Source: Streptomyces sp. ISL-1 | Lineage (GTDB): Bacteria; Actinomycetota; Actinomycetes; Streptomycetales; Streptomycetaceae | Assembly: GCF_018614585.1 (NCBI RefSeq) | Contig: NZ_JAGGOI010000022.1 | Span: forward strand, 78,732-142,731 | Direction of reading: 5' to 3' | DNA: 64,000 bases | In this document: positions 17,381 to 25,914 of the stretch, piece after piece | How the letters are laid out: every line of letters starts with the position of its first letter | How positions within the stretch are numbered: the stretch's first letter is position 1 | The notes under the pieces: generated by a model | Seen by the model: the letters and a program-made list of their open reading frames with translations, nothing else | Told to the model about the DNA's origin: nothing | The model's database searches: none | Made by a program: the position numbers and the translations under genes

Positions 17381-17610
17381 GCCCGGGCCCGTGGAATCGG
17401 CAGCGACTTGCTGCGCCACGCCTGCTGCGCCACGCCTGCGGCGTATACGCCGCCCGCGGCCGGGACACCATCGGACCGGCTGTGGACGGCGGGAACGAGA
17501 CGGGCGCGTTGCGGTTGTACGAGGCGCACGGCATGGCCTTCCACTTCGCCGTGGACACGTGGGTGGTTACTGTCCCGACCGGCACGGCCGCTGGGCCGGA
17601 CGGGCGATGA
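17381..17610 (+). pseudogene. Remnant of a GNAT acetyltransferase, frameshifted by a 14-nt tandem duplication
   Basis: Only the C-terminal half of a GNAT fold remains. In one frame ARARGIGSDLLRHA gives the acetyl-CoA-binding motif. The frame is then broken by a direct duplication of TGCTGCGCCACGCC around 17409-17436. Removing one copy joins it to a second frame reading HACGVYAARGRDTIG, then NETGALRLYEAHGM, the typical GNAT end, and a TGA. The N-terminal half is absent and the bldK terminator abuts the remnant. It is most likely a decayed gene. Confidence 0.75.
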
Positions 17611-17680
17611 GAATATGCGCGCCATGGCGCAGGAGGTGATATTTGGGCCTAAGTCGGACTCATGACTCGGGAGGCACCTC

Positions 17681-19306
17681 ATGCGTGGAGCCGCGCACGC
17701 CAGATGGGCGGCATGCGCCGTGGCTGTCGCTCTCACCGCCACGGCCTGCGGCGGCGGTGGCAGCGGTGGCGGTGGTGCCGACGGGATCGTGAGCTCGTCG
17801 TGGGGCGACCCGCAGAACCCGCTGGAGCCCGCGAACACCAACGAGGTGCAGGGCGGCAAAGTCCTCGACATGCTCTTTCGTGGTCTCAAGCAGTACGACC
17901 CGAAGACCGGCGAGGCGAAGGACATGCTCGCCGAGGAGATCGACACGACGGATTCCACGAACTTCACGGTCACCGTCAAGGACGGCTGGACCTTCAGCGA
18001 CGGCGAGAAGGTCACGGCCAAGTCCTTCGTGGACGCCTGGAACTACGGCGCCAACCTCAAGAACAACCAGAAGAACGCTTACTTCTTCGGCTACATCGAG
18101 GGCTACGACCAGGTCCACCCGGAGCAGGGCCGGCCCACCGCCGAGACCCTCTCCGGGCTCAAGGTCGTCGATGCGAAGACCTTCACGGTCAAGCTCTCCC
18201 AGAAGTTCTCCACCTGGCCCGACACCCTCGGCTACGCCGCCTTCTCCCCACTGCCCAGCGCGTTCTTCTCCAACCACGCGGCCTGGCTGTCCAAGCCCGT
18301 CGGCAACGGCCCGTATGTCGTCGAGTCGTACGCCAAGGGCTCGAAGATGTCGATGCGCAAGTGGGACGGCTACCCGGGCAGCGACAAGGCGCAGAACGGC
18401 GGCGTCGACCTGAATGTGTACACGGACAACAACACCGCCTACACCGATCTGACGGCGGGCAACCTCGACCTCGTCGACGATGTGCCGGCCTCGCAGCTGA
18501 AGAATGTGCAGGCGGACCTCGCCGGCCGGTACATCAACACCCCCGCCGGCATCATCCAGACCATCGCCTTCCCGTTCTACGACAAGGCCTGGAACACCCC
18601 AGGGGGCGCGAAGGTCCGCACGGGGCTGTCCATGGCGATCAACCGACAGCAGATCACCGACACGATCTTCCACAAGACGCGTACGCCCGCAAAGGACTGG
18701 ACCTCGCCCGTGCTCGGCGTGGACGGTGGCTTCGACGACTCGCTGTGCGGTGACTCCTGCGAGTACAACGCCGCCGAGGCGAAGAAACTGATCACAGAGG
18801 GCGGCGGCATCCCCGGCGGCCGGCTGAAACTCTCGTACAACGCGGACAGCGGCTCGCACAAGGAGTGGGTCGACGCCGTCTGCAACAGCATCAACAATGT
18901 GCTGGGCAACGACAGGGCGTGCGTCGGCAACCCGGTCGGCACCTTCGCGGACTTCCGCAACCAGATCGGGCAGCACAAGATGCCCGGCCCCTTCCGGGCC
19001 GGCTGGCAGATGGACTACCCGCTCATCCAGAACTTCCTGCAGCCGCTCTACTACACCAACGCCTCGTCCAACGACGGCAAGTGGAGCAACCCGGAGTTCG
19101 ACAAGCTCGTCGACGATGCCAACGCCGAGAGCGACAACAAGAAAGCCGTCGAGACCTTCCAGAAGGCCGAAGGGGTCGTACGCGACCAGATGGCCGCCAT
19201 CCCGCTCTGGTACCAGAACGGCAGCGCCGGCTACTCGGACCGGGTCTCCAATGTCTCGCTGAACCCCTTCAGCGTCCCCGTCTACAACGAGATCAAGGTC
19301 AACTGA
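17681..19306 (+). CDS. Peptide-binding lipoprotein of second ABC transporter, SBP_bac_5 family
   Basis: A 541-residue lipoprotein. The signal peptide ends at TATAC, followed by a Gly/Ser linker. The body is of the oligopeptide-binding (OppA-like) type (LMFRGL-like MLFRGLKQYDPKTGEA, then WTFSDGEKVTAKSFVDAWNYG) and ends with the RVSNVSLNPF region. GGGAGG precedes the ATG. It heads a five-gene operon of lipoprotein, OppB-like and OppC-like permeases and two ATPases, parallel to bldK but with a different gene order. The specificity is unknown. Confidence 0.92.
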   Translation: MRGAAHARWAACAVAVALTATACGGGGSGGGGADGIVSSSWGDPQNPLEPANTNEVQGGKVLDMLFRGLKQYDPKTGEAKDMLAEEIDTTDSTNFTVTVKDGWTFSDGEKVTAKSFVDAWNYGANLKNNQKNAYFFGYIEGYDQVHPEQGRPTAETLSGLKVVDAKTFTVKLSQKFSTWPDTLGYAAFSPLPSAFFSNHAAWLSKPVGNGPYVVESYAKGSKMSMRKWDGYPGSDKAQNGGVDLNVYTDNNTAYTDLTAGNLDLVDDVPASQLKNVQADLAGRYINTPAGIIQTIAFPFYDKAWNTPGGAKVRTGLSMAINRQQITDTIFHKTRTPAKDWTSPVLGVDGGFDDSLCGDSCEYNAAEAKKLITEGGGIPGGRLKLSYNADSGSHKEWVDAVCNSINNVLGNDRACVGNPVGTFADFRNQIGQHKMPGPFRAGWQMDYPLIQNFLQPLYYTNASSNDGKWSNPEFDKLVDDANAESDNKKAVETFQKAEGVVRDQMAAIPLWYQNGSAGYSDRVSNVSLNPFSVPVYNEIKVN

Positions 19307-19320
19307 CGGCGGGAGGCGAC

Positions 19321-19349
19321 CGGCCCGGCGTTCCCTGCGCGCCGGGCCG
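19321..19349 (+). terminator. Intercistronic hairpin after the second binding-protein gene
   Basis: A perfect 10-bp stem (19321-19330 with 19340-19349) sits 14 bases after the stop and 29 bases before the permease start. Its position is equivalent to that of the bldKB-bldKC hairpin. Confidence 0.6.
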
Positions 19350-19378
19350 TCGTCCTTCCCACGACCCCCGGAGCCCTC

Positions 19379-20302
19379 ATGGGACGTTATGTGATCCGGC
19401 GTCTGCTGCAGATGATCCCGGTCTTCTTCGGCGCCACGCTGCTGATCTTCCTCATGGTGAATGTGATGGGCGACCCCATCGCGGGCCTGTGCGGCGAGCG
19501 GCAGTGCGATCCGGCGACTGCCGCCCAGCTGCGCAAGGAGTTCGGACTCGACAAGCCGGTGTGGCAGCAATACCTGACGTACATGGGGAACGTCTTCACC
19601 GGCGACTTCGGCACCGCCTTCAACGGGCAGGAGGTCACCGAGCTGATGGCCGAGGCCTTCCCGGTCACCATCCGGCTCACCATCGTCGCGATCGTCTTCG
19701 AGATCGTCATCGGCATCACGCTCGGTGTGATCACGGGCCTGCGGCGCGGCCGTCCCGTCGACACCGGCGTGCTGCTGCTCACACTGGTCGTCATCTCGGT
19801 CCCGACCTTCGTCACCGGTCTCATCCTCCAGCTGCTGCTGGGCGTCGACTGGGGCGTCATCAAGCCCGCGGTCTCGCCCGAGGCACCCTTCAACGAGCTG
19901 CTCATCCCCGGACTTGTGCTCGCCTCGGTCTCTCTCGCGTACGTCACCCGGCTCACCCGGACCTCGATCGCCGAGAACGCCCGCTCCGACTACGTCCGCA
20001 CCGCGAAGGCGAAGGGGCTCCCCAGAAGGCGGGTGATCAGCCGTCATCTGCTGCGGAACTCGCTGATCCCGGTGGTCACCTTCATCGGCACCGACATCGG
20101 CGCCCTGATGGGCGGCGCGATCGTCACCGAGCGCATCTTCAACATCCACGGCGTCGGATACCAGCTCTACCAGGGGATTCTGCGCCAGAACACCCAGACG
20201 GTCGTCGGCTTCGTGACCGTGCTCGTCATCGTCTTCCTGGTGGCGAACCTCCTGGTCGACCTTCTGTACGCCGTTCTCGACCCGAGGATCCGGTATGCCT
20301 GA
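19379..20302 (+). CDS. Peptide ABC transporter permease, OppB/DppB type
   Basis: A 307-residue integral membrane protein. It starts MGRYVIRRLLQMIPVFFGATLLIF, a classic DppB beginning, with six hydrophobic segments. The coupling loop has YVRTAKAKGLPRRRV and the C-terminus is AVLDPRIRYA. GGAG precedes the ATG. It overlaps the next permease by 8 bases. Confidence 0.94.
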   Translation: MGRYVIRRLLQMIPVFFGATLLIFLMVNVMGDPIAGLCGERQCDPATAAQLRKEFGLDKPVWQQYLTYMGNVFTGDFGTAFNGQEVTELMAEAFPVTIRLTIVAIVFEIVIGITLGVITGLRRGRPVDTGVLLLTLVVISVPTFVTGLILQLLLGVDWGVIKPAVSPEAPFNELLIPGLVLASVSLAYVTRLTRTSIAENARSDYVRTAKAKGLPRRRVISRHLLRNSLIPVVTFIGTDIGALMGGAIVTERIFNIHGVGYQLYQGILRQNTQTVVGFVTVLVIVFLVANLLVDLLYAVLDPRIRYA

Positions 20303-21299
20303 GCGATACGATCCGGACGAAGCCGTCGCTCCGACGGGAGCGGGCGGCGTGATGGACCTCGCGACCAGCGAGGGGGAGACACTCGAGAAGCTCCCCGGTG
20401 GCCCCAAGGGCACCGGGCCCGCCGAGCTGGATCCATCAGCCCCCTCCGGCGAACGGGCCCGCAGTCTGTGGTCCGACGCCTGGCGCGATCTGCGGCGCAA
20501 CCCGATCTTCATCGTCTCCGGCCTGGTCATCCTCTTCCTGGTCGTCATCTCCATCTGGCCCTCGCTGATCGCCTCCGGCAATCCGCTCCAGTGCGATCTC
20601 GCCAAGGCCCAGGAGGGCTCGCAGCCCGGCTACCCCTTCGGCTTCAACGGGCAGGGCTGCGACGTGTACACGCGTACGGTCTACGGCGCCCGCACCTCGG
20701 TCACCGTCGGCGTCTGTGCCACGCTCGGAGTCGCCCTGATCGGTTCCGTCTTCGGCGGTCTCGCCGGCTTCTTCGGCGGTGCGTCGGACGCGATCCTGTC
20801 CCGCGTCACGGACATCTTCTTCGGCATCCCGGTCGTCCTCGGCGGTCTGGTCCTGCTGTCCGTCGTCACCAGTTCCACCGTCTGGCCGGTCATCGGCTTC
20901 ATGGTGCTGCTCGGCTGGCCCCAGCTCTCCCGTATCGCGCGCGGCTCGGTCATCACCGCGAAGCAGAACGACTACGTCCAGGCGGCTCGGGCGCTCGGCG
21001 CGTCCAACTCCCGGATTCTGCTGCGGCACATCACCCCCAACGCCGTCGCTCCCGTGATCGTCGTGGCGACCATCGCGCTCGGCACCTACATCTCCCTGGA
21101 GGCGACCCTCTCGTTCCTCGGTGTCGGCCTCAAGCCACCGACCGTGTCGTGGGGCATCGACATCTCCTCAGCCTCGCCGTACATCCGCAACGCCCCGCAC
21201 ATGCTGCTCTGGCCGGCCGGCGCGCTGGCGATCACCGTGCTCGCGTTCATCATGCTCGGCGACGCGGTGCGCGACGCCCTCGACCCCAAGCTGCGCTGA
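20295..21299 (+). CDS. Peptide ABC transporter permease, OppC/DppC type
   Basis: A 334-residue permease with an unusually long hydrophilic N-terminus (about 65 residues, acidic and Pro/Gly-rich) before TM1 (IFIVSGLVILFLVVISIWP). The EAA-type loop reads YVQAARALGASNSRIL, and the typical LSFLGVGLKPPTVSWG follows. The start overlaps the upstream stop by 8 bases, implying coupling. It forms the channel with the OppB-like partner. Confidence 0.93.
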   Translation: MPERYDPDEAVAPTGAGGVMDLATSEGETLEKLPGGPKGTGPAELDPSAPSGERARSLWSDAWRDLRRNPIFIVSGLVILFLVVISIWPSLIASGNPLQCDLAKAQEGSQPGYPFGFNGQGCDVYTRTVYGARTSVTVGVCATLGVALIGSVFGGLAGFFGGASDAILSRVTDIFFGIPVVLGGLVLLSVVTSSTVWPVIGFMVLLGWPQLSRIARGSVITAKQNDYVQAARALGASNSRILLRHITPNAVAPVIVVATIALGTYISLEATLSFLGVGLKPPTVSWGIDISSASPYIRNAPHMLLWPAGALAITVLAFIMLGDAVRDALDPKLR

Positions 21300-21309
21300 G
21301 GAGCCCGCC

Positions 21310-22284
21310 ATGTTGCTCGAAGTGCGTGATCTGCACGTGGAGTTCCGTACGAGGGACGGGGTGGCCAAGGCCGTCAACGGTGTCAACTACACGGTGGACG
21401 AGGGCGAGACGCTCGCGGTGCTGGGCGAGTCCGGCTCCGGCAAGTCCGTCACGGCGCAGGCGGTCATGGGCATTCTGGATGTGCCCCCGGGGAAGATCGC
21501 CGGCGGCGAGGTCCTCTTCCAGGGGCAGGATCTGCTGAAGCTCAAGGAGGAGGAGCGGCGGAAGATCCGCGGAGCGGGGATGGCCATGATCTTCCAGGAC
21601 GCGCTCTCGTCCCTGAACCCGGTGCTGAGCGTGGGCGACCAGCTCGGCGAGATGTTCGTCGTCCACCGCAAGATGTCGCGGAGGGACGCGCGTGCCAAGG
21701 CCGTCGAGCTGATGGAGCGGGTGGGCATTCCGGCGGCGAAGGAGCGGGTCGGGCAGTATCCGCACCAGTTCAGCGGGGGTATGCGCCAGCGCATCATGAT
21801 CGCCATGGCGATGGCCCTTGAGCCTTCGCTGATCATCGCGGACGAGCCGACAACCGCGCTGGACGTCACCGTCCAGGCCCAGGTGATGGATCTGCTGGCC
21901 AAGCTCCAGAGCGAGCTGAACATGGGGCTGATCCTGATCACCCATGACCTCGGTGTGGTCGCCGACGTCGCGGACAAGATCGCGGTGATGTATGCGGGGC
22001 GGATCGTGGAGACGGCCCCGGTGCACGACATCTACAAGGCCCCCGCGCATCCGTACACCAAGGGGCTGCTCGAATCGATCCCGCGCCTGGACCAGAAGGG
22101 CCAGGAGCTGTACGCGATCAAGGGTCTGCCGCCGAACCTGATGAACATTCCGCCCGGCTGCGCCTTCAACCCGCGCTGCCCATTGGCCCAGGACGTGTGC
22201 CGGACCGATGTGCCGCCGCTGTACGAGGTGTCGGGGGAGCGCGGGAGCGCGTGCCACTTCTGGCCGGAGGCACTCAATGGCTGA
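21310..22284 (+). CDS. Peptide ABC transporter ATP-binding protein, DppD/OppD type
   Basis: A 324-residue ATPase. Walker A is GESGSGKSVTAQ, the signature is FSGGMRQRIMIAMAM, Walker B is LIIADEPTTALD, and the switch is ITHDLGVV. The C-terminal oligo_HPY cysteines are CAFNPRCPLAQDVC plus a final Cys. The ATG is preceded by GAGGAG and fixed by the conserved MLLEVRDLHVEF. It overlaps the following ATPase gene by 8 bases. Confidence 0.94.
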   Translation: MLLEVRDLHVEFRTRDGVAKAVNGVNYTVDEGETLAVLGESGSGKSVTAQAVMGILDVPPGKIAGGEVLFQGQDLLKLKEEERRKIRGAGMAMIFQDALSSLNPVLSVGDQLGEMFVVHRKMSRRDARAKAVELMERVGIPAAKERVGQYPHQFSGGMRQRIMIAMAMALEPSLIIADEPTTALDVTVQAQVMDLLAKLQSELNMGLILITHDLGVVADVADKIAVMYAGRIVETAPVHDIYKAPAHPYTKGLLESIPRLDQKGQELYAIKGLPPNLMNIPPGCAFNPRCPLAQDVCRTDVPPLYEVSGERGSACHFWPEALNG

Positions 22285-23470
22285 GCGGGCCGGACGGGAT
22301 GAGCGGGCCGGACGGGATGAGCGGGCCGGACACGCTGGGCAGGCCGGACGGGCAGGGCAGGCCGGGCGCGCTGGGCAGGCCGGGCGGGCAGGGCAGGCCG
22401 GGCGCGCTGGGCAGGCCGGGCGAGACTGGCCCGCAGAGGCGATTTTGGAAGTGCGTGACCTGTACAAGCACTATCCGCTCACCCGCGGCATTCTCTTCAA
22501 GAAGCAGGTCGGCTCGGTGAAGGCGGTCGACGGCGTCGACCTGGACCTGGCGCCGGGCGAGACGCTCGGCATCGTGGGGGAGTCGGGCTGCGGCAAGTCC
22601 ACCCTGGCCAAGATGCTGGTCCATCTGGAGCGGCCGACGGCCGGGGTGATCCGCTACAAGGGCGACGACATCACCAAGTTGTCGGGGCGTGCGCTCAAAG
22701 CCGTGCGCCGGAACATCCAGATGGTGTTCCAGGACCCGTACACCTCCTTGAACCCACGGATGACGGTCGGCGACATCGTCGGTGAGCCGTACGAGATCCA
22801 CCCCGAGGTTGCCCCGAAGGGCTCGCGCCGCAAGAAGGTCCAGGACCTGCTGGACGTGGTCGGGCTCAACCCGGAGTACATCAACCGCTATCCGCACCAG
22901 TTCAGCGGCGGCCAGCGGCAGCGCATCGGCATCGCGCGCGGGCTCGCCCTCCGGCCCGAGGTGATCGTGGCGGACGAGCCGGTTTCGGCGCTCGACGTCT
23001 CCGTCCAGGCGCAGGTGATCAATCTGCTGGACAAGCTCCAGAGCGAGTTCAACCTGAGCTATGTGTTCATCGCGCACGATCTGTCGATCGTGCGGCACAT
23101 CTCCGACCGGGTGGGCGTCATGTACCTGGGCCGGATCGTGGAGATCGGCAGGGACGAGGAGATCTACGACCACCCGACGCATCCGTACACCCAGGCGCTG
23201 CTGTCGGCCGTCCCGGTGCCGGACCCGGAGGCCCGTGAGCGCCGCGAACGGATCATCCTGCGCGGGGATGTCCCGTCGCCCGCGAACATCCCCTCGGGCT
23301 GCCGGTTCCGCACGCGCTGCTGGAAGGCGCAGGAGCGCTGCGCGCTGGAGGTGCCGCTGCTGGCGGTTCCGGCGGAGTTCCGGCTGCAGGAAGGGCCGGC
23401 GCAGCATCCGTCGGCGTGCCACTTCGCGGAAGAGAAACGCGTGGTCCCGCCCGGACCCGAGGCGGAGTGA
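22277..23470 (+). CDS. Peptide ABC transporter ATP-binding protein, DppF/OppF type, with hexapeptide-repeat N-terminus
   Basis: A 397-residue ATPase whose conserved part begins only at about residue 56 (ILEVRDLYKHYPLTRGI). Walker A is GESGCGKST, the signature is FSGGQRQRIGIARGL, Walker B is VIVADEPVSALD, and the oligo_HPY tail has CRFRTRCWKAQERC. Residues 3-50 are eight hexapeptides of the type ERAGRD or GQAGRA, encoded by 18-nt tandem repeats; partners such as BldKE lack such an extension. The ATG overlaps the upstream stop by 8 bases. An internal start is possible, but I see no good ribosome site just before the core. Confidence 0.9.
   Translation: MAERAGRDERAGRDERAGHAGQAGRAGQAGRAGQAGRAGQAGRAGQAGRDWPAEAILEVRDLYKHYPLTRGILFKKQVGSVKAVDGVDLDLAPGETLGIVGESGCGKSTLAKMLVHLERPTAGVIRYKGDDITKLSGRALKAVRRNIQMVFQDPYTSLNPRMTVGDIVGEPYEIHPEVAPKGSRRKKVQDLLDVVGLNPEYINRYPHQFSGGQRQRIGIARGLALRPEVIVADEPVSALDVSVQAQVINLLDKLQSEFNLSYVFIAHDLSIVRHISDRVGVMYLGRIVEIGRDEEIYDHPTHPYTQALLSAVPVPDPEARERRERIILRGDVPSPANIPSGCRFRTRCWKAQERCALEVPLLAVPAEFRLQEGPAQHPSACHFAEEKRVVPPGPEAE
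22283..22426 (+). repeat. Eight in-frame 18-nt tandem repeats
   Basis: Units 1-3 are variants of GAGCGGGCCGGACGGGAT; units 4-8 are variants of GGGCAGGCCGGGCGCGCT. They encode (ERAGRD)2, ERAGHA, (GQAGRA)4 and GQAGRD at the N-terminus of an ABC ATPase. Copy number is expected to vary between strains. Confidence 0.9.
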
Positions 23471-23707
23471 TGCCTCTCCCGGTCTCCCGGCAGTCCGTAT
23501 TCGCGGCTTGCTCGCGGCGGACAAAGTAAACAAATAGCCATCAATTTCGTTAACACGCAGGCAACTTGACCGTCGCAACACCGATATACGAACGCGCCAC
23601 GCTGAACAACGTACGGCCGTGCGGGTGCCGTAGGCCGGCTGGGGCTCGCCATGTGGCCCCGGCCGGTCGCCCACCGCGCATGGGCCCTTGTTCAACGCTG
23701 TACAGCG

Positions 23708-24748
23708 ATGCAACATCGCACATGTGACTCTTACCCGGGGGCTCGGATCACGGGCGCGGTGCTCTGCGCCGCGCTTGCCCTCATCGTGGGCGGCTGGATC
23801 GGCCGGGATCTCACCACCGTGGACGCTCCGCCGGACCTCTGGAGGTACTGGACCGGGAACGGCAGCGCGGGAGCTCCGGCCCCGCTGACGACGTCCCTGG
23901 AAGACCTGCTGCTCTTCGTGGTCTACGTCAACGTGGCCGTCGCGGCCCTGCGTTCGGCCGTCGCGGCCACCGCGCTGGTGGCCGCCGCAGTGATCACCCT
24001 CGCCCTGCGATTGCCGGGCCTGTGGGTCCTCAGCACCTCCTGGATGGGTCTGCGGGCCACCGACGAACTGCGCACCCGGGCGCTGTACTGCGCCTTCGCG
24101 GCCCTCGGGCTCGGCCTCGGCCTGATCATCACGGCGGTCGCGGGCCGCCGCACGCCCGGCGGCCACGACCCGTACCTCAGGCACGAGGCCTACGCCGCCC
24201 ACGAGTTGACGCCGACCCGGCCCGGCCAGGGCGTGTCCATGCTCGCCTTTCTGCTGCTCGGCGCGGCGGCGGGGGTCCTGGCGGCCTGGGAGGTCTACAC
24301 GGCGACGGAGATATGCGGCTCGCGCTATCTCGACCGCTTCACCGGCGGCGATACGGTCCTGCTGCCGCTGCTCGGCACCCCGCCCGGCTGGCTGGCCGCG
24401 GTGATCGTGGTGCTCGCGCTGGTGGCGGCGTTCGGCGCGCTCTTCCATGCGGTGTTCTCGCGGCCGCTGGGGTTGGTGGTGGCGGTGTTCCTGCTGGGCA
24501 CGGGCGGGCGGGGCGTCGACATCGCGGTCCGGAACGAATTCGTCTCGCGGCTCGGTGATCTGCCGGTCCGGGATCAACTGCTCGTCCTGTCCTGGCTGTT
24601 CGAGCTGGCGGCTGGGGTGGTGCTGCTGATGGCACTGGCCCGGCGGGGCGAGAGCGACGCGGAGGCGTGGCGGGGGCGGCGGCCGGCCTACGACTATCCG
24701 CAGGGCGGGGGGCCGCCTCCGCCGATGTCACCGCCGCCGGGCTGGTGA
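23708..24748 (+). CDS. Conserved hypothetical integral membrane protein
   Basis: A 346-residue protein of unknown function with about seven hydrophobic segments. These include ITGAVLCAALALIVGGWIG near the start, then VAVAALRSAVAATALVAAAVITLAL and FALLLLGAA-like MLAFLLLGAAAGVLAAW. The C-terminus is a Pro/Gly-rich tail (GGGPPPPMSPPPGW). The frame is open from 23651, so a longer N-terminus is possible. I chose the ATG before QHRTCDSYPG because it places TM1 normally. It is a single gene, after a lower-GC promoter-like stretch at 23510-23600. Confidence 0.65.
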   Translation: MQHRTCDSYPGARITGAVLCAALALIVGGWIGRDLTTVDAPPDLWRYWTGNGSAGAPAPLTTSLEDLLLFVVYVNVAVAALRSAVAATALVAAAVITLALRLPGLWVLSTSWMGLRATDELRTRALYCAFAALGLGLGLIITAVAGRRTPGGHDPYLRHEAYAAHELTPTRPGQGVSMLAFLLLGAAAGVLAAWEVYTATEICGSRYLDRFTGGDTVLLPLLGTPPGWLAAVIVVLALVAAFGALFHAVFSRPLGLVVAVFLLGTGGRGVDIAVRNEFVSRLGDLPVRDQLLVLSWLFELAAGVVLLMALARRGESDAEAWRGRRPAYDYPQGGGPPPPMSPPPGW

Positions 24749-25098
24749 CGGGGCTTTCCCCCACCCCGTACACCGGTGCTCCGCCCCGGAGTCCCGTACG
24801 CCCTTCGGACGTGTCCTGATCGCCGGACATGCTGAAAAGTTCTGCCCGTCCGGCGGAAACTCAAGCCCCGTGGGGGTCCCCCGGACGAAGTCCCCTCCAG
24901 CTTCCGGCGATTGGGGAGCGGGGCGGAGCCACGGTCAGGGCCGAATGTTGAAACCAGCGGGTTCGCGAATCTGAACGCTGGTGTGTGCCGAACCTGCGGG
25001 TGGCGGTGGCTCCGCGAGGGAATGGTGCTCGGGTTCAGCCCGATGAGGGAGGCCTGAGTGCCTGTTTTTCGAAGCCCTGGCAGGTCTAAGCTCGGCGG
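24749..25098. other. Intergenic region with a dispersed repeat copy
   Basis: No gene is supported. Bases 24861-24895 hold one copy of the CAAGCCC...GGGGGTCCCCCGGACGAAGTC repeat found again at 25531, 25634 and 56139. An imperfect hairpin lies near 24954-24981. The last 50 bases before the next gene could carry its promoter. Confidence 0.5.
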
Positions 25099-25452
25099 AT
25101 GACCTTGGAATGGGAACAGGTAATTGTTCACTCGGTAGATCCGGTGGCCTTGGGGCAGTGGTGGGCCACGGCTCTTGGTTGGGTTGTGGTCCACTCCTCC
25201 GATGAGGAGTTCGAGATCCGCCCGGAGCCGGATCGCCTGCCGGGGTTGGACTTCGTCCGGCTTGATGAGAGCAAGAAGGTCAAGAGCCGGCTGCATCTCG
25301 ACTTCAGGCCTGATGACCAGGACGCCGAGGTGGCTCGTCTGGTGGCTCACGGCGCACAGCGTGTTGATATCGGCCAGGGTGATCAATCGTGGGTTGTATT
25401 GGCAGACCCCGAAGGCAACGAGTTCTGTGTCCTTGGCCAGCGGCGTCAGTGA
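25099..25452 (+). CDS. VOC family (glyoxalase-like) protein
   Basis: A 117-residue single-domain vicinal-oxygen-chelate protein. It begins with a VIVHSVDPVALGQWWATALG beta-alpha unit and ends with WVVLADPEGNEFCVLG, both hallmarks of Glyoxalase_6-type proteins. The substrate is unknown. Its GC content and codon choice (many GTT, TTG, GAT) are lower-GC than its neighbours, and dispersed repeats flank it, so it looks acquired. The ATG has no clear ribosome site; a TCTAAG hexamer about 9 bases upstream could be a -10 box giving a leaderless or near-leaderless mRNA. Confidence 0.8.
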   Translation: MTLEWEQVIVHSVDPVALGQWWATALGWVVVHSSDEEFEIRPEPDRLPGLDFVRLDESKKVKSRLHLDFRPDDQDAEVARLVAHGAQRVDIGQGDQSWVVLADPEGNEFCVLGQRRQ

Positions 25453-25530
25453 GGCTCAGGCCTCGCCGGAGCCGCGTGCATCGCCGTCCCCCGACTGACC
25501 GGTGAGCAACGTCACCGCCTGAACTCCATT

Positions 25531-25676
25531 TCAGCCCCGTGGGGGCCCGGGATGACGTCCGGGGAGAGTGAGGCGCGGAGGGGCCGGGGCGGAGCCCCGA
25601 ACCCAGCCTCGCCGACGGCCGGGCAGGGGGCAGTCAAGCCCGTTGGGGGTCCCCCCGGACGAAGTCTGGGGGGAGT
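25531..25676. repeat. Two dispersed palindromic repeat copies
   Basis: One partial copy begins at 25531 (CAGCCCCGTGGGGGCCCGGGATGACG) and a fuller copy spans 25634-25676 (CAAGCCCGTTGGGGGTCCC then CCGGACGAAGTCTGGGGGG). The second matches, in inverse orientation, elements at 56139-56185 and 56238-56280. The sequence between includes GGCGGAGCCCCG, a common Streptomyces intergenic motif. Confidence 0.7.
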
Positions 25677-25870
25677 CGCGATGGTGCGTGGCCGCTGGGT
25701 ATGCCGTCCTGGCGGATCGGGCGCGATCGCGCCCGCGCCGCGGCGCGGGCGCTCTTGAGGTCCGTCTCCTGGTGCGCGATATTCCAGTCGCCGCAGCCGG
25801 GCAGCGAGAAGTCGTCGGAGTATTCACCGCCGTACGCGTGATGGAGGATCTGAAGTCCGGCGATTGAGAA
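25634..25870 (-). pseudogene. Coding-like remnant of an unidentified gene
   Basis: On the minus strand the frame ending at 25634 reads FSIAGLQILHHAYGGEYSDD, then FSLPGCGDWNIAHQETDLKS. This looks like genuine protein sequence with normal amino-acid mix. There is no ATG, GTG or TTG between the upstream in-frame stop and this segment, and the C-terminal end runs into the dispersed repeat. I read it as a gene fragment that lost its N-terminus. The parent family is not recognised. Confidence 0.45.
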
Positions 25871-25914
25871 CGAACCGGCTGCCGGGCGGGCCGGTCATCC
25901 AACCCCCGACCCCC

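Noticed and set aside
17660..20605. 981-codon minus-strand frame spanning the second transporter's first genes
   Set aside because: It is antisense to three well-supported transporter genes and has low-information Asp/Gly/Val/Arg composition; a GC-bias shadow.
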